Shown in pieces: positions 38,831 to 51,135 of a stretch of 64,000 bases of DNA (the first letter of the stretch is position 1; each line of letters starts with the position of its first letter). The notes beneath the pieces are model-generated. The model was not told where the DNA came from. It saw nothing but the letters and a program-made list of their open reading frames with translations, and did not search any database. The DNA is from an uncultured Pelagibacteraceae bacterium (lineage in GTDB: Bacteria; Pseudomonadota; Alphaproteobacteria; Pelagibacterales; Pelagibacteraceae): NCBI GenBank assembly GCA_902558835.1, contig CACEFK010000002.1:1-64000 (forward strand), written 5' to 3'. Position numbers and translations under genes: made by a program.

Positions 38831-40909
38831 TTAACCTGCAATTTTCTTAGTTACTTCGTCTTGAACATTTTGTGGAACTTTTGAGTAATGATCAAAAAAC
38901 ATTGAATATTGTGCTCTACCTTGAGACATTGATCTTAAATTATTTATATAACCAAACATGTTAGCCAAAGGGACCATCGCTGTTATTACGGTTGCGTTAC
39001 CTCTTTGCTCTTGAGTGCTGATTTGCCCCCTTCTACTATTTAAATCACCTATAACATCACCCATGTAGTCTTCAGGAGTTACTACTTCAACTCTCATTAC
39101 TGGCTCTAATAATTTTAGCCCACCTTTTGTACATGCTTCTTTAAAGCAAGCTCTGCTTGCTAATTCAAATGCTAATACACTTGAGTCAACATCGTGATGC
39201 AATCCATCTAAGATGGTTACTTTGTAATCAATCATTGGAAATCCAGCTAAAATTCCAGAATCTGAAACTGTTTCTATTCCTTTTTCAACACCAGGGATAA
39301 ATTCTTTTGGAATTGCACCACCTTTAATTTTGCTCTCAACATCTCTACCTTTACCAGGTTCTTGAGGCTCTACTAAAAGTTTAACTTTTGCAAATTGACC
39401 AGCACCACCACTTTGTTTTTTGTGAGTGTATTCAACCTCTGAAGCAGTTTCTATAGTTTCTCTATAAGCAACTTGTGGAGCTCCAACATTGGCTTCTACT
39501 TTAAATTCTCTTTTCATTCTATCAACAATAATATCCAAGTGTAGTTCACCCATTCCCTTAATAATTGTTTGTCCTGACTCTTCGTCTGAAGTAACTCTAA
39601 AAGAAGGATCTTCCTTAGCTAATCTGCCTAATGCTTCACCCATTTTTTCTTGGTCCGCTTTTGTTTTTGGTTCTACTGCAATTTCAATTACTGGATCAGG
39701 GAACTCCATTGGTTCAAGAAGAACAGAATTTTCTTTGTCACATAAAGTATGTCCTGTAATAGTATTTTTTAATCCTGCTAAAGCAACTATATCACCTGCA
39801 TTAGCCTCTTTAATATCTTCTCGAGAGTTTGCATGCATTAAAAGCATTCTTCCAACTCTTTCTTCTTTTTCTTTAGAAGAATTGAAGACTGCTGTACCAG
39901 TTTTGATTGTACCAGAATAGATTCTAATAAAAGTTAGTGAGCCAACAAATGGATCGTTAGCCACTTTAAAAGCTAAAGCAGAAAATGGAACACTATCTTC
40001 AAATTTCATTTCCATTTCATCTTCACTACCTAATTTAGTTCCTTTGATAGATCCAATATCTACGGGACTTGGTAAGTAGTTCACAACTGCATCTAGTAAA
40101 GGCTGAACACCTTTGTTTTTGAATGCTGAACCTGTCAAAACTGGAACAAAACTAAAATTTAAAGTTCCTTTTCTTATGCATTTGACTAAATCTTCTTCTT
40201 TAATTTCATCGCCATTTAAATAGGCTTCCATTAGCTTTTCGTCCTGTTCAACAGCTGTTTCTACCAATTCTGTTCTATATTTTTCTGAAATTTCTTTTAA
40301 GTCTTCTGGAATTTCTTTGTATTCCCACTCAGCTCCAAGTGCTTCATTTTTCCAAACTTGAGCTTTCATTTTAACAAGATCAACTACTCCAGATAAAGAA
40401 GCTTCAACACCAATAGGAACTTGCACAACTAAAGGTTTGGCGCCTAATCTATCTCTGATCATATCTACACATCTAAAAAAATCAGCACCTGTTCTATCTA
40501 ATTTATTAACAAAGCAAATTCTTGGAACTTTGTATTTATCTGCTTGTCTCCATACTGTTTCAGATTGAGGCTCCACACCTGCAACACCATCAAAAACAGC
40601 AACAGCACCGTCTAAAACTTTTAAAGATCTTTCTACTTCAATAGTAAAATCAACGTGACCAGGTGTGTCTATAATATTAATTCTATGATCATTCCAAAAA
40701 CAAGTAGTAGCTGCAGATGTAATTGTAATTCCTCTTTCTTGTTCTTGCTCCATCCAATCCATTGTTGCAGCACCATCATGTACCTCACCAATTTTATGGC
40801 TCTTACCTGTATAGTAAAGAACTCTTTCGGTGGTAGTTGTTTTACCAGCATCTATATGGGCCATGATCCCAATGTTTCTATATTTATCTAATGAATGAGT
40901 TCTAGCCAT
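38831..40909 (-). CDS. fusA: Translation elongation factor G
   Basis: 692-residue GTPase driving translocation and, with RRF, ribosome recycling. G1 motif [19 protein letters not shown], switch [26 protein letters not shown]4 [10 protein letters not shown]. Domain IV signature [29 protein letters not shown]. Six bp after rpsG in the str cluster (rpsL-rpsG-fusA). Confidence 0.98.
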   Translation of the reverse strand: MARTHSLDKYRNIGIMAHIDAGKTTTTERVLYYTGKSHKIGEVHDGAATMDWMEQEQERGITITSAATTCFWNDHRINIIDTPGHVDFTIEVERSLKVLDGAVAVFDGVAGVEPQSETVWRQADKYKVPRICFVNKLDRTGADFFRCVDMIRDRLGAKPLVVQVPIGVEASLSGVVDLVKMKAQVWKNEALGAEWEYKEIPEDLKEISEKYRTELVETAVEQDEKLMEAYLNGDEIKEEDLVKCIRKGTLNFSFVPVLTGSAFKNKGVQPLLDAVVNYLPSPVDIGSIKGTKLGSEDEMEMKFEDSVPFSALAFKVANDPFVGSLTFIRIYSGTIKTGTAVFNSSKEKEERVGRMLLMHANSREDIKEANAGDIVALAGLKNTITGHTLCDKENSVLLEPMEFPDPVIEIAVEPKTKADQEKMGEALGRLAKEDPSFRVTSDEESGQTIIKGMGELHLDIIVDRMKREFKVEANVGAPQVAYRETIETASEVEYTHKKQSGGAGQFAKVKLLVEPQEPGKGRDVESKIKGGAIPKEFIPGVEKGIETVSDSGILAGFPMIDYKVTILDGLHHDVDSSVLAFELASRACFKEACTKGGLKLLEPVMRVEVVTPEDYMGDVIGDLNSRRGQISTQEQRGNATVITAMVPLANMFGYINNLRSMSQGRAQYSMFFDHYSKVPQNVQDEVTKKIAG

Positions 40910-40915
40910 ATCTTA

Positions 40916-41386
40916 TTACCACCTAAAATGAGCAAATGCCTTATTAGACTCTGCCATTTTATGTACATCCTCTCTTTTTTTAACAGCAGCACCCTTTTTT
41001 TCATAAGCATCGTAAAGCTCATTAAAAATTTTATCTGCCATGTGTTTATCTTTTCTTTTTCTTGCTGACTCAACTAACCATCTAATAGCTAAAGCTTGTG
41101 CTCTTTTACTTTTTACCTCAACAGGAACTTGATAAGTTGCACCACCAACTCTTCTAGATCTAACTTCTACAGTTGGTTTGATATTGTTAATTGCTTCATT
41201 GAAAATATTAATCGGTTCATCTTTAGTTTTTGTTTTAATTTTATCGATAGCGTCATAAACTATTTTAGCAGCAATACCTCTTTTTCCATCATACATTATA
41301 TTGTTGATTAATTTAGGAATAATAGTTGATTTGAATTTTGGATCTGGAACTACATTTTTTTTTGGTTGAGTTTTTTTTCTAGACAT
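40916..41386 (-). CDS. rpsG: 30S ribosomal protein S7
   Basis: 156 residues; primary assembly protein of the 30S head. Core motifs KLINNIMYDGKRGIAAKIVYDAID, PTVEVRSRRVGGATYQVPVEVKSKRAQALAIRWLVESARKR and the C-terminal KMAESNKAFAHFRW. Overlaps rpsL by one base. Confidence 0.98.
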   Translation of the reverse strand: MSRKKTQPKKNVVPDPKFKSTIIPKLINNIMYDGKRGIAAKIVYDAIDKIKTKTKDEPINIFNEAINNIKPTVEVRSRRVGGATYQVPVEVKSKRAQALAIRWLVESARKRKDKHMADKIFNELYDAYEKKGAAVKKREDVHKMAESNKAFAHFRW

Positions 41387-41757
41387 TATTTACCTTTTTT
41401 TGTTCCGTATAAAGATCTTCTTTTTTTTCTATTTGCAACACCTTGTGTATCTAGATTACCTCTTAGAATATGATAACGAACACCTGGTAAATCTTTTACC
41501 CTACCACCTCTAATCAGTACTACCGAGTGTTCTTGAAGATTGTGACCTTCACCAGGAATATAAGCTGTAACTTCAAATCCATTTGACAATCTTACTCTAG
41601 CAACTTTTCTTAATGCAGAGTTTGGTTTTTTAGGAGTCGTTGTATAAACTTTTACGCAAACACCTCTCTTTAAAGGTTGTTTTTGTAGTGCTGGAACTTT
41701 GTTCCTTGCAGCTGGTTTAACTCTTTTTTTTCTTAACAACTGATTAATAGTTGGCAT
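41386..41757 (-). CDS. rpsL: 30S ribosomal protein S12
   Basis: 123 residues; decoding-centre protein and streptomycin-resistance locus. Contains [57 protein letters not shown], with Lys residues at the positions linked to streptomycin (TPKKPNS and GRVKDLP) unmutated. First gene of the str cluster, preceded by a 166-bp leader holding a candidate promoter and two hairpins. Confidence 0.98.
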   Translation of the reverse strand: MPTINQLLRKKRVKPAARNKVPALQKQPLKRGVCVKVYTTTPKKPNSALRKVARVRLSNGFEVTAYIPGEGHNLQEHSVVLIRGGRVKDLPGVRYHILRGNLDTQGVANRKKRRSLYGTKKGK

Positions 41758-41791
41758 AAATATTTAAAATTAATTAATTTATTTTTAGATG

Positions 41792-41813
41792 AAAATAACT
41801 GACAGGTTATTTT
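41792..41813 (-). promoter_or_regulatory. Hairpin 2 in the rpsL leader
   Basis: AAAATAAC - 6-nt loop - GTTATTTT, a perfect 8-bp stem about 35 bp before the rpsL start. It is not followed by a U-run in the direction of transcription (CATCTAAAAATAA follows), so it looks like a leader structure rather than a terminator. Function unknown. Confidence 0.45.
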
Positions 41814-41824
41814 GTGGCAGCGTT

Positions 41825-41844
41825 TAGTACTGCTAGAAGTACTA
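41825..41844 (-). promoter_or_regulatory. Hairpin 1 in the rpsL leader
   Basis: TAGTACT - 6-nt loop - AGTACTA, a perfect 7-bp stem located between the candidate promoter and hairpin 2. The pair occupies most of the 5' leader upstream of the str cluster and could allow autoregulation by a ribosomal protein; this is inference only. Confidence 0.4.
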
Positions 41845-41866
41845 CATTCCAACCAAAAACATCGCC

Positions 41867-41894
41867 AAATTACTTATTAATAACCCTTTGTCAA
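41867..41894 (-). promoter_or_regulatory. Candidate promoter for rpsL-rpsG-fusA and downstream clusters
   Basis: On the minus strand a full-consensus -35 TTGACA (41894-41889) is followed after 16 bp by TAATTT (41872-41867), a poor -10. It lies ~30 bp after the rpoC stop and about 110 bp before the rpsL start. Placement in the largest gap of the superoperon supports it; the weak -10 lowers confidence. Confidence 0.45.
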
Positions 41895-41923
41895 ACTAAA
41901 ACTGCAATTTTTAGGCGATTTTT

Positions 41924-44900
41924 TTACTGATTTGCCTGTGTTTCTTCAGGTTCTGAAGCTTCTATTTTATCCTGCTCTGCTAAGAAATTATTATCATCTT
42001 CTAGAGCTTTATTGTTCCATCTATTTTTAATATTACCAGTACCTGCTGGAACTAATCTTCCAACAATTACGTTCTCTTTTAGACCATTTAATGGATCAAC
42101 TTTTCCTTTAATTGCAGCATCGGTTAATACTCTTGTTGTTTCTTGGAACGAAGCTGCTGAAATAAACGATTCAGTTTGAAGTGAAGCCTTAGTAATTCCC
42201 ATCAGAACTCTTTCACCAACAGCTGGTGTTTTACCCTCTGCAACCAATTTTTCATTAGTATTATCAAACTTAATTCTATCAACCACTTCACCAGGTAAAT
42301 AACTTGAGTCTCCTGATACTTTAACTTCAACCTTTTTAAGCATTTGTCTTAAAATAGTTTCAATATGCTTATCGTTTATTATTACACCTTGTAATCTATA
42401 GACTTCTTGAACTTGGTTAACAAAATATTCTGTTAATTCTTTTATTCCTAAAATTCTTAAAATATCATGTGGTAATGGTTGTCCATCTAAAAGATACTCT
42501 CCTTTTTGAATTTTTTCACCAGGGTTGAAATTGATATGTTTGCCTTTTGGAATTAGATAATTTGAAGGTTCCGATCCATCTTCAGGAACAATAGATACTC
42601 TTTGTTTACCTCTCACCTCTTTACCAAAAACAACACTACCATCATTTTCTGCAATGATTGCACTATCCTTTGCTTTTCTAGCTTCGAATAACTCAGCAAC
42701 TCTTGGAAGACCTCCAGTTATATCTTTTGTTTTCGTAGTTTCTTTAGGTAATCTTGCAATTACGTCACCAGCATAAACTTTTTGACCATCTTTAATTGAT
42801 AAAATTGAATCTGGTACTAAATAATATCTAGCTTCATTGTCGTCAGCTTTTTTAATCACATTTCCTTTTTCATCTCTAAGAGTGATTCTAGGTTTTAAGT
42901 CAGTGCTCTTTGATTGACCTCTCCAATCAATTACTGATTTAGAAGAAATTCCTGTTGCATCATCAGTAGTTTCTTGAATTGATACACCATCAATTAAATC
43001 TACATAACTTGCTGTACCACTTTTTTCTGCAATAACTGGAGTAGTATATGGATCCCATTCACATATTTTAGTATTTGCTTTTACTTTGTCACCATTGTTG
43101 AAAAACAGTTTTGATCCATAAGCGACTTTATAAACTGCTATCTGAACTCCTTTGTCATCCTCTATAGAAAGTTGAGTGTTTCTTCCCATAACAATCAAGT
43201 TCTTTTTAGAGTCCTCTAAAATATTTGAGTTGATTATTTTTAAAGTTCCTTCACTTTTAGTAACTATTTGAGAATCTTGTTTAACTGAAGCAGTCCCTCC
43301 AACGTGGAACGTTCTCATTGTTAACTGTGTCCCTGGTTCTCCAATTGATTGAGCAGATATCATTCCAATAGCTTCACCAACATGAACCATCTTACCTCTT
43401 GATAAATCTCGTCCATAACAAGTAGCACAAACACCCTCTTTTGAACTACATGTCATTACTGAATAAACTTTGATTGATTTAACTCCTGCAGCATCAATTT
43501 TATCACAGCCTGCCTCATCAATCATTTCAGATTTTTTAATAATTACTTCACCTGATAAAGGGTTTTTAACATCAGCAGCTGTTACTCTTCCTAATGCTCT
43601 TTCAGATAAACTAACAACCACATTACCACCCTCTAAAATTTCAGAAAGTTCAATAAATCCAGGATCATCGCAATTAACTTTGGTTATTGTTAAGTCTTGT
43701 GCAACATCACATAATCTTCTTGTTAAATATCCAGAACTAGCTGTTTTAAGTGCTGTATCTGCTAACCCTTTTCTAGCTCCGTGAGTTGAATTAAAGTACT
43801 CTAAAGCAGTTAATCCTTCTTTAAAGTTTGAAATAATTGGACTTTCGATAATTTCCCCTGATGGTTTAGCAATCAAACCTCTCATACCAGCTAATTGTTT
43901 CATTTGAGCAGCAGATCCTCTAGCTCCACTGTCAGCCATCATAAATACAGAATTTATTTTCAATCCTTCATCGGTTTTTTCTGTAGCAGAAATTCCTTTC
44001 ATCATTTCTCCGGCAACTTTATCTGTACACTTAGACCAAGCATCAACAACTTTGTTGTATTTTTCACCTCTAGTAATTAAACCTTCAGCATATTGAGTTT
44101 CATAATCTGCAATTAATTTTTTAGTATCATCAATTAATTGAGTTTTATTTTCGGGGATTACAAGATCATCTTTTCCAAACGAAATTCCAGCTTTAAATGC
44201 GTGTTTAAATCCTAAATCTTTAAGTTTATCACAGAAAATTACAGTTGTTTTTTGACCACAAAATCTAAATACAACGTCAATTATTTCTGAAACTACTTTT
44301 TTAGGTAACAATCTATCTACTAAAGAGAATTTGATGTTGCTATTTTTAGGTAATAAATTTGCTAATAAAAATCTTCCAGCTGTAGAAGTATATTTTTCTA
44401 TTTTCTTGTTCCCTTGTTCATCTACAGTCTCGTATCTTGAAATGATAGTGCTATGTACATTTATTTGACCAGATGATAATGCAAATTCAATTTGATCTGA
44501 ATTTGTAAAGTATCCAGCTGGTTTATCAGATATAGGTTCTTGTGATAGATAGTAAATTCCTAAAATCATATCCTGACTTGGAACAATAATTGGTTTACCG
44601 TTTGATGGAGAAAGAATATTATTTGTAGATAACATTAAAATTCTTGCCTCTAATTGTGCTTCTAAACTTAACGGCACATGCACTGCCATTTGGTCACCAT
44701 CGAAGTCAGCGTTAAATGCTGCACACGTTAAAGGGTGCAATTCAATTGCATCTCCTTCAATTAATTTTGGCTCAAATGCTTGAACCCCAAGCCTATGAAG
44801 TGTTGGAGCTCTATTTAATAGAACAGGATGCTCTCTAACAATTAATTCTAAAGCATCCCAAACTGCATTCGTTTCTTTTTCAACTAATTTTTTGGCTTGT

Positions 44901-46096
44901 TTAATAGTTGATGCTAATCCTAATTTATTTAATCTTGCATATAAAAATGGTTTAAATAACTCAAGAGCCATTTTTTTCGGTAAACCACACTCATGTAGTT
45001 TCAAATCAGGACCGACAACTATTACTGATCTTCCAGAATAATCAACTCGTTTACCTAATAAATTTTGTCTGAATCTTCCTTGTTTACCTTTTAACATTTC
45101 AGCAAGAGATTTAAGTGGACGCTTACCTGTTCCTGTTATTACTCTGCCTCTTCTACCGTTATCAAATAAAGCATCTACAGACTCTTGAAGCATCCTTTTT
45201 TCATTTCTTACGATGATATCTGGAGCTTTAAGATCCATTAATCTTTTTAATCTGTTATTTCTATTAATTACTCTTCTGTATAAATCGTTAAGATCCGAAG
45301 TGGCAAATCTTCCACCGTCTAGAGGAACTAATGGTCTTAGTTCTGGTGGTATAACTGGCACTACAGTCATAATCATCCATTCAGGTTTTTGACCTGTTTC
45401 AATAAATGACTCGATTAATTTTAATCTTTTAATTGCTCTTTCTTCATTAACTTTTGATTTGGTTTCTTTAATAAAGCTAACAAGATTTTTTCTCTCTAAT
45501 TCTAAATCTAAATTTTTCAGCATCTCAAGAACAGCTTCTGCTCCTATTCCCGCTGTAAAACTTTCTTCACCAAACTCATCCTGGTATTTAGCTAATTCTT
45601 CCTCATTTAAGAGTTGATTTTTTTGTAAACCAGTTAAACCAGGTTCTATTACTATAAAGTTTTCAAAATAAAGAACTCTCTCTATCTCTTTTAATTTCAT
45701 GTCCACTGCTAAAGCAATTCTGCTTGGAAGAGACTTCAAGAACCAAATATGTGCTACAGGTGTAGCAAGATTAATGTGGCCCATTCTTTCTCTTCTTACA
45801 TTTGATTTTGTAACCTCAACACCACATTTCTCACATATTATTCCTCTAAATTTCATTCGTTTATACTTACCGCATAAACACTCATAATCTTTTATTGGTC
45901 CAAAAATCCTTGCACAGAACAAACCATCTTTTTCAGGTCTAAACGTTCTATAATTAATTGTTTCAGGCTTTTTAATTTCGCCGAATGTCCAAGATTTAAT
46001 TTTCTCTGGGCTAGCAAGTGAAATTTTAATGCTATTAAAATTTTGAGCTTCAGAAATTTCGCTGCCCTTAAATAGATCTGTCAATTCTTTTTTCAT
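41924..46096 (-). CDS. rpoC: RNA polymerase beta' subunit
   Basis: 1,390 residues. N-terminal zinc site [23 protein letters not shown], clamp and lid regions, the catalytic [15 protein letters not shown] loop that chelates Mg2+, the second zinc cluster (CDDPGF...[13 protein letters not shown]), the trigger loop with [28 protein letters not shown], and the C-terminal [17 protein letters not shown] segment. Starts at the last base of rpoB. Followed by the str-cluster leader. Confidence 0.99.
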   Translation of the reverse strand: MKKELTDLFKGSEISEAQNFNSIKISLASPEKIKSWTFGEIKKPETINYRTFRPEKDGLFCARIFGPIKDYECLCGKYKRMKFRGIICEKCGVEVTKSNVRRERMGHINLATPVAHIWFLKSLPSRIALAVDMKLKEIERVLYFENFIVIEPGLTGLQKNQLLNEEELAKYQDEFGEESFTAGIGAEAVLEMLKNLDLELERKNLVSFIKETKSKVNEERAIKRLKLIESFIETGQKPEWMIMTVVPVIPPELRPLVPLDGGRFATSDLNDLYRRVINRNNRLKRLMDLKAPDIIVRNEKRMLQESVDALFDNGRRGRVITGTGKRPLKSLAEMLKGKQGRFRQNLLGKRVDYSGRSVIVVGPDLKLHECGLPKKMALELFKPFLYARLNKLGLASTIKQAKKLVEKETNAVWDALELIVREHPVLLNRAPTLHRLGVQAFEPKLIEGDAIELHPLTCAAFNADFDGDQMAVHVPLSLEAQLEARILMLSTNNILSPSNGKPIIVPSQDMILGIYYLSQEPISDKPAGYFTNSDQIEFALSSGQINVHSTIISRYETVDEQGNKKIEKYTSTAGRFLLANLLPKNSNIKFSLVDRLLPKKVVSEIIDVVFRFCGQKTTVIFCDKLKDLGFKHAFKAGISFGKDDLVIPENKTQLIDDTKKLIADYETQYAEGLITRGEKYNKVVDAWSKCTDKVAGEMMKGISATEKTDEGLKINSVFMMADSGARGSAAQMKQLAGMRGLIAKPSGEIIESPIISNFKEGLTALEYFNSTHGARKGLADTALKTASSGYLTRRLCDVAQDLTITKVNCDDPGFIELSEILEGGNVVVSLSERALGRVTAADVKNPLSGEVIIKKSEMIDEAGCDKIDAAGVKSIKVYSVMTCSSKEGVCATCYGRDLSRGKMVHVGEAIGMISAQSIGEPGTQLTMRTFHVGGTASVKQDSQIVTKSEGTLKIINSNILEDSKKNLIVMGRNTQLSIEDDKGVQIAVYKVAYGSKLFFNNGDKVKANTKICEWDPYTTPVIAEKSGTASYVDLIDGVSIQETTDDATGISSKSVIDWRGQSKSTDLKPRITLRDEKGNVIKKADDNEARYYLVPDSILSIKDGQKVYAGDVIARLPKETTKTKDITGGLPRVAELFEARKAKDSAIIAENDGSVVFGKEVRGKQRVSIVPEDGSEPSNYLIPKGKHINFNPGEKIQKGEYLLDGQPLPHDILRILGIKELTEYFVNQVQEVYRLQGVIINDKHIETILRQMLKKVEVKVSGDSSYLPGEVVDRIKFDNTNEKLVAEGKTPAVGERVLMGITKASLQTESFISAASFQETTRVLTDAAIKGKVDPLNGLKENVIVGRLVPAGTGNIKNRWNNKALEDDNNFLAEQDKIEASEPEETQANQ

Positions 46097-49000
46097 TAAT
46101 TAAGCTCCACATTTAATGCTAATGATTTAATTTCTTTAACTAATACGTTAAATGACTCCGGTATTCCAGATTCAAAGTTCTCTTCACCTTTAACTATAGT
46201 TTCATAAACTTTAACTCTTCCTGCAACGTCATCAGATTTAACAGTTAAAATTTCCTGTAATGTGTATGATGCACCATATGCCTCGAGTGCCCATACTTCC
46301 ATTTCACCAAATCTTTGTCCACCTAATTGTGCTTTACCACCAAGTGGTTGTTGCGTAACCAAACTGTAAGGTCCAGTTGATCTTGCATGAATTTTATCTT
46401 CAACTAAGTGATGAAGTTTTAGCATGTAGATTATTCCAACAGTAACCGGTCTATCAAACTTCTCTCCTGTTCTTCCATCCCATAAATAAGTTTGTCCAGA
46501 TCCTGGTAAATTTGCTAGCTCAAGCATTTCCGTAACATTTTTTTCTTTAGCACCATCAAAAACAGGTGTTGAGATTGCAATACCGTTTTGTAAATTTTCA
46601 CAAAGATCTTTAAATTCGCTCTTACTTAACTTATCAACTTTTTCATTAAAAATTTCATTTCCATAAACAGATTTTAAGAATTTTTCGATTTTTTCTGTTC
46701 TTTCAATTTTTTTGTTATTTTCGTTTACTAAATTTTTAACTTGTTCACCAAATTCTTTACATGCCCAACCCAAATGTGTCTCTAAAATTTGTCCAACGTT
46801 CATCCTACTTGGGACACCAAGAGGATTTAATACAATATCAACTGGTCTACCATCTTCTCTATATGGCATGTCTTCAACAGGTACAATTTTACTTACAACT
46901 CCTTTGTTTCCATGTCTTCCAGACATTTTATCACCAGGTCTTAATCTTCTTTTTATAGCAACGAATACTTTTACCATTTTCATTACACTTGGTAATAAAT
47001 CATCACCACTTCTAATTTTTAAAACTTTATCTTCAAATCTCTCTGTTATGTCTTGTTTTGCTTTATTATATTGATCTTTTAATTGAGTTAACGTTGCTTC
47101 GTCATTTACATTTCCTACAGTGATTTTGAAGACATCGTTAATTGATAGTTTGTTAATTGTATCAAAATCTAACTTAGTTCCTTCGGATAAATCTTTTACT
47201 TTTTTATTTAAAGATGATCCTGACAGGAATTGTGAAGCCCTTTGTTTAATACTTCTTTCTAATATTTCTTCCTCAACAATTTTATCTTGTTGTACTTGTT
47301 CAATTTCAGCTCTTTCAATTGTTATTGATCTTTCATCTTTCTCAATTCCATGTCTATTGAATACTCTTACATCGACTACTGTTCCACTTGATCCTCTAGA
47401 CATTCTTAAAGATGTATCTGTAACATCGATAGCTTTTTCTCCAAATATTGATCTTAATAATTTTTCTTCAGGACCAGATGCTGAGTCACCTTTTGGAGTA
47501 ACTTTACCAACCAAAATATCACCAGCATTAACCTCTGCACCAATATAAACTATTCCCGATTCATCAAGGTTTTTTAAAGCTTCTTCATTTACATTTGGTA
47601 TGTCTCTAGTTATTTCTTCTTCACCAAGCTTTGTATCTCTTGCCATTATTTCGTATTCAACAATGTGAACAGATGTGAATACGTCATCTGTAACACATCT
47701 TTCTGAAATTAAGATTGAGTCTTCAAAGTTGTAACCTTGCCACGGCATGAATGCTACAGTAACGTTCTTACCTAAAGCAAGTTCACCTAATTTTGTTGAA
47801 GGACCGTCTGCAATAATATCTCCAGATTTAACTTTGTCACCAACTCTCACTAGTGGTCTTTGATTGATACAAGTATTTTGGTTTGATCTTTTAAATTTTT
47901 GAAGGTTATAGATATCTACACCAGACTTACTAAAATCTGTTTCCTCAGTTACTTTTATAACAATTCTTTTACCGTCTATTTTATCAACAACTCCATCACG
48001 CTTAGCAACAATAGTCACCCCAGAATCTAAAGCAACATCACTTTCAATTCCTGTACCGACAAGTGGAGACTCAGGTTTTAATAATGGAACTGCTTGTCTC
48101 ATCATGTTTGATCCCATTAAAGCTCTGTTTGCATCATCATTTTCTAAGAATGGAATTAAAGATGCTGCAACTGAAACTAATTGTTTTGGTGATACGTCAA
48201 TGTAATCAATAGAGTCAGGTTTTGCTAAAAGAAAGTTAAGGTTTTGTCTACATGAAACTAATTCTTCAGTAATTTTTCCATTTTTATCAAGTTTTGTATT
48301 TGCTTGAGCAATAGTGAATTTTGTTTCTTCCATTGCTGACAAGTATTCGACTTTATCTTGAACAACACCGTCTTTTACTTTTTTGTAAGGACTTTCAATA
48401 AAACCATACTTATTAATTTTTGCATAAGTAGATAAACTATTAATCAAACCAATATTTGGACCCTCTGGTGTCTCAATTGGACAAATTCTTCCATAGTGGG
48501 TTGGATGGACGTCCCTAACTTCAAAACCTGCTCTTTCTCTAGTTAAACCACCCGGACCTAACGCTGAAACTCTTCTTTTATGAGTAATTTCAGATAAAGG
48601 ATTCGTTTGATCCATAAACTGAGATAGTTGTGAACTTGCAAAAAAATCTTTCAATGAAACTGTTAATGGTTTTGCGTTAATTAGATCTTGTGGCATTGCT
48701 GACTCAACATCCAAAGTTGTCATTTTTTCTTTGATAGCTCTTTCCATTCTGTAAACACCAATTCTAGCTTGGTTCTCAACTAGCTCTCCAACAGAACGAA
48801 CTCTTCTATTTCCTAGGTGATCAATGTCATCGACATCATCTTTACCATCACGTAAATCCAACATTTTATGAATAATTGCAATGATGTCATCATTTCTTAA
48901 TATGGTAATTTTATCCGAACACTCTTGGTTTAATCTTGAGTTCATTTTAACTCTTCCAACATCAGACAAATCATATCTGTCTGAGCTAAAGAAAAGGTTA

Positions 49001-50184
49001 TTAAATATTTGAGTTGCTATCTCTATAGTTGGCGGTTCTCCAGGTCTTAACATTTTATAGATTTCCGTTATAGCTTCGTCTTTAGTATTATTTTTATCAG
49101 CTAAAATAGTTGTAAGTAGATAAGGTCCTTTGTTTATAGAGTTTGTAACAGAAATTTGAAGTGTATGTATATTTGCATCTAAAATTTGTTGAATAATTGT
49201 ATCATTTAATTCAGTCCCAATTTTAAATACACCATCCTCTTCTTCATTGACTTTTACGTCTCTGTGTAAAAATTTACCAAACAAAGACTCTCTAGAAACT
49301 AGTATGTCTTTAAGACCATCGTTAGCTAATTTTTTTGCATTTAAAAAATTGATCTTATCACCTAATTTGATTACTACTTCACTAGTTTTTGCATCAATTA
49401 CTTCTTCTGAAAAATTTTTAGCCTTGTAGTTTTCTGGGTTAAATTTAGTTTTCCACTTTTCTGTTTTTGTATCAAAAGTATATTGTTCACTTTCATAGAA
49501 CTCATCAACTATTTCTGATTTTGTGTAACCTAAAGCTAATAATAAAGTAGATGAAAAAATTTTCTTTTTTCTGTCAATTTTAAAATATAAAAAATCCTTA
49601 ACATCATATTCTAAATCTAACCATGAACCTCTATTGGGTATTACTCTACAATTAAATAAAAGTTTACCGCTTGCATGAGTTTTTCCTTTATCATGATCAA
49701 AAAATACACCTGGACTTCTGTGCATTTGGTTTACTACAACTCTTTGAACACCGTTAGTTATAAAAGTTCCACTATTGGTCATCATAGGAACTTCACCCAT
49801 ATATACTTCTTGCTCTTTAGCTGATAAAATATCTTTAGTATTATTTTCTTGATCTATTTCGTAAACTACTAATCTTAAAGTACACTTAAGAGCTGATGAA
49901 TATGTAAGACCTCTTGCTATACATTCTTCAACATCAAATTTTGGTTTCTCTAATCTATATGAAACATATTCTAAAGTTGCTTTGTCATTTAAATCTTCAA
50001 TAGGAAATATACTTTTAAAAACTCTATCAAAACCTTTGGTAAGTTCTGCTGCCTCAACATTAAATTCTGTTAATTCTTTGTAGGAATTTTTTTGTACTTC
50101 AATTAAGTTAGGTATAGATAAACTCTCTTTTAGTTTACCAAAACTTTTCCTAATGTTTTTCTTTTCAGTAAAAGATAATTGCAT
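46096..50184 (-). CDS. rpoB: RNA polymerase beta subunit
   Basis: 1,362 residues. The rifampicin region reads [63 protein letters not shown] and looks wild-type sensitive. C-terminal features [19 protein letters not shown] and [24 protein letters not shown] are present. It is preceded by a 56-bp spacer after rplL that contains a perfect 10-bp hairpin. Confidence 0.99.
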   Translation of the reverse strand: MQLSFTEKKNIRKSFGKLKESLSIPNLIEVQKNSYKELTEFNVEAAELTKGFDRVFKSIFPIEDLNDKATLEYVSYRLEKPKFDVEECIARGLTYSSALKCTLRLVVYEIDQENNTKDILSAKEQEVYMGEVPMMTNSGTFITNGVQRVVVNQMHRSPGVFFDHDKGKTHASGKLLFNCRVIPNRGSWLDLEYDVKDFLYFKIDRKKKIFSSTLLLALGYTKSEIVDEFYESEQYTFDTKTEKWKTKFNPENYKAKNFSEEVIDAKTSEVVIKLGDKINFLNAKKLANDGLKDILVSRESLFGKFLHRDVKVNEEEDGVFKIGTELNDTIIQQILDANIHTLQISVTNSINKGPYLLTTILADKNNTKDEAITEIYKMLRPGEPPTIEIATQIFNNLFFSSDRYDLSDVGRVKMNSRLNQECSDKITILRNDDIIAIIHKMLDLRDGKDDVDDIDHLGNRRVRSVGELVENQARIGVYRMERAIKEKMTTLDVESAMPQDLINAKPLTVSLKDFFASSQLSQFMDQTNPLSEITHKRRVSALGPGGLTRERAGFEVRDVHPTHYGRICPIETPEGPNIGLINSLSTYAKINKYGFIESPYKKVKDGVVQDKVEYLSAMEETKFTIAQANTKLDKNGKITEELVSCRQNLNFLLAKPDSIDYIDVSPKQLVSVAASLIPFLENDDANRALMGSNMMRQAVPLLKPESPLVGTGIESDVALDSGVTIVAKRDGVVDKIDGKRIVIKVTEETDFSKSGVDIYNLQKFKRSNQNTCINQRPLVRVGDKVKSGDIIADGPSTKLGELALGKNVTVAFMPWQGYNFEDSILISERCVTDDVFTSVHIVEYEIMARDTKLGEEEITRDIPNVNEEALKNLDESGIVYIGAEVNAGDILVGKVTPKGDSASGPEEKLLRSIFGEKAIDVTDTSLRMSRGSSGTVVDVRVFNRHGIEKDERSITIERAEIEQVQQDKIVEEEILERSIKQRASQFLSGSSLNKKVKDLSEGTKLDFDTINKLSINDVFKITVGNVNDEATLTQLKDQYNKAKQDITERFEDKVLKIRSGDDLLPSVMKMVKVFVAIKRRLRPGDKMSGRHGNKGVVSKIVPVEDMPYREDGRPVDIVLNPLGVPSRMNVGQILETHLGWACKEFGEQVKNLVNENNKKIERTEKIEKFLKSVYGNEIFNEKVDKLSKSEFKDLCENLQNGIAISTPVFDGAKEKNVTEMLELANLPGSGQTYLWDGRTGEKFDRPVTVGIIYMLKLHHLVEDKIHARSTGPYSLVTQQPLGGKAQLGGQRFGEMEVWALEAYGASYTLQEILTVKSDDVAGRVKVYETIVKGEENFESGIPESFNVLVKEIKSLALNVELN

Positions 50185-50195
50185 TTATGTTTATA

Positions 50196-50221
50196 AATAC
50201 TGATTAAAAATAATCAGTATT
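50196..50221 (-). promoter_or_regulatory. Perfect hairpin between rplL and rpoB
   Basis: AATACTGATT - 6-nt loop - AATCAGTATT, a perfect 10-bp stem in the rplL-rpoB spacer. No U-run follows on the transcribed strand (TATAAACAT), so it is not a standard terminator. By position it recalls the attenuator and RNase III processing region at the same junction in E. coli; the equivalence is inference. Confidence 0.5.
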
Positions 50222-50240
50222 CGAATTCTTTCTATTTAAT

Positions 50241-50606
50241 TTATTTAAGTTCTACTTTAGCGCCAGCAGCTTCTAACTTAGCTTTGATCTCTTCAGCGTC
50301 TTTTTTATTTACACCAGATTTAACTTCTTTTGGTGCTCCCTCTACAAGATCTTTAGCTTCTTTTAAACCTAATGAAGTAGCTGCTCTTACTTCTTTTATA
50401 ACATTAATTTTTTTATCACCTGCAGAAACTAACATGATTGTAAAATCATCTTTGTCTTCTGCTGGAGCTGCACCACCTGCTGCTGCTGGAGCTGCTGCTG
50501 CCATAGGAGTTACACCCCATTTTTCTTCTAATTGTTTTGATAGTTCAGCTGCTTCTGCAACTGTCAAACTTGATAAGTCTTCGATAATTTTGTTAAGGTC
50601 AGGCAT
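50241..50606 (-). CDS. rplL: 50S ribosomal protein L7/L12
   Basis: 121 residues; stalk protein recruiting translational GTPases. N-terminal dimerisation domain ([29 protein letters not shown]), Ala/Gly/Pro-rich hinge ([15 protein letters not shown]), and C-terminal domain ending [19 protein letters not shown]. Five bp after rplJ. Confidence 0.98.
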   Translation of the reverse strand: MPDLNKIIEDLSSLTVAEAAELSKQLEEKWGVTPMAAAAPAAAGGAAPAEDKDDFTIMLVSAGDKKINVIKEVRAATSLGLKEAKDLVEGAPKEVKSGVNKKDAEEIKAKLEAAGAKVELK

Positions 50607-50611
50607 ATGTT

Positions 50612-51133
50612 TTACTCTTTGGGTTGTGTTTCAGAATTTTCTGCCGACAAACTACTCATTTTTTCTGAATGTGCAAGCAAAATACTGATTAATTTAGATG
50701 CAGAAGCATTCAAAATACCCACAATATTAGCTCTTGCTTCATCTAATGTAGGTAAACTTGCTACATTTTGGACACCAGCCTGATCTAAGACCTCGTTATC
50801 CATGATTCCACCGATCAATTTTAGGTTTTCATTATCTTTTGCAAATTTTGAGAGAATCCTTGCTGACATTATAGCATCTTCTCCAAATGCAACTGCCGTA
50901 GGACCAGTAAATAAATTTGATAGATCTTTACACTTTGTTTTTTCTAAAGCTAATTTTGTAATTCTATTTTTTGTTATTTTGAAAATTATCCCATGTTCTC
51001 TCATTTTCGCTCTCAATTCATCTAATTGAGTCATAGTTAAACCTTGGTAATGGGTAACCATAACAGCTTTGCTGTTCTCAAACTTACTGGTCATCTCTTC
51101 AATATAATTTTTCTTTTGTTCTTTATTCATCAT
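50612..51133 (-). CDS. rplJ: 50S ribosomal protein L10
   Basis: 173 residues; stalk base holding L7/L12 dimers through its C-terminal helix. [46 protein letters not shown] is typical. An ATG pair makes the exact start uncertain by one codon. Two bp after rplA. Confidence 0.97.
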   Translation of the reverse strand: MMNKEQKKNYIEEMTSKFENSKAVMVTHYQGLTMTQLDELRAKMREHGIIFKITKNRITKLALEKTKCKDLSNLFTGPTAVAFGEDAIMSARILSKFAKDNENLKLIGGIMDNEVLDQAGVQNVASLPTLDEARANIVGILNASASKLISILLAHSEKMSSLSAENSETQPKE

Positions 51134-51135
51134 AA

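Noticed and set aside
39489-39920. 143-aa plus-strand ORF within fusA (and similar long antisense ORFs in rpoB and ugd)
   Set aside because: Antisense shadows of highly conserved genes; no start context or recognisable protein sequence.
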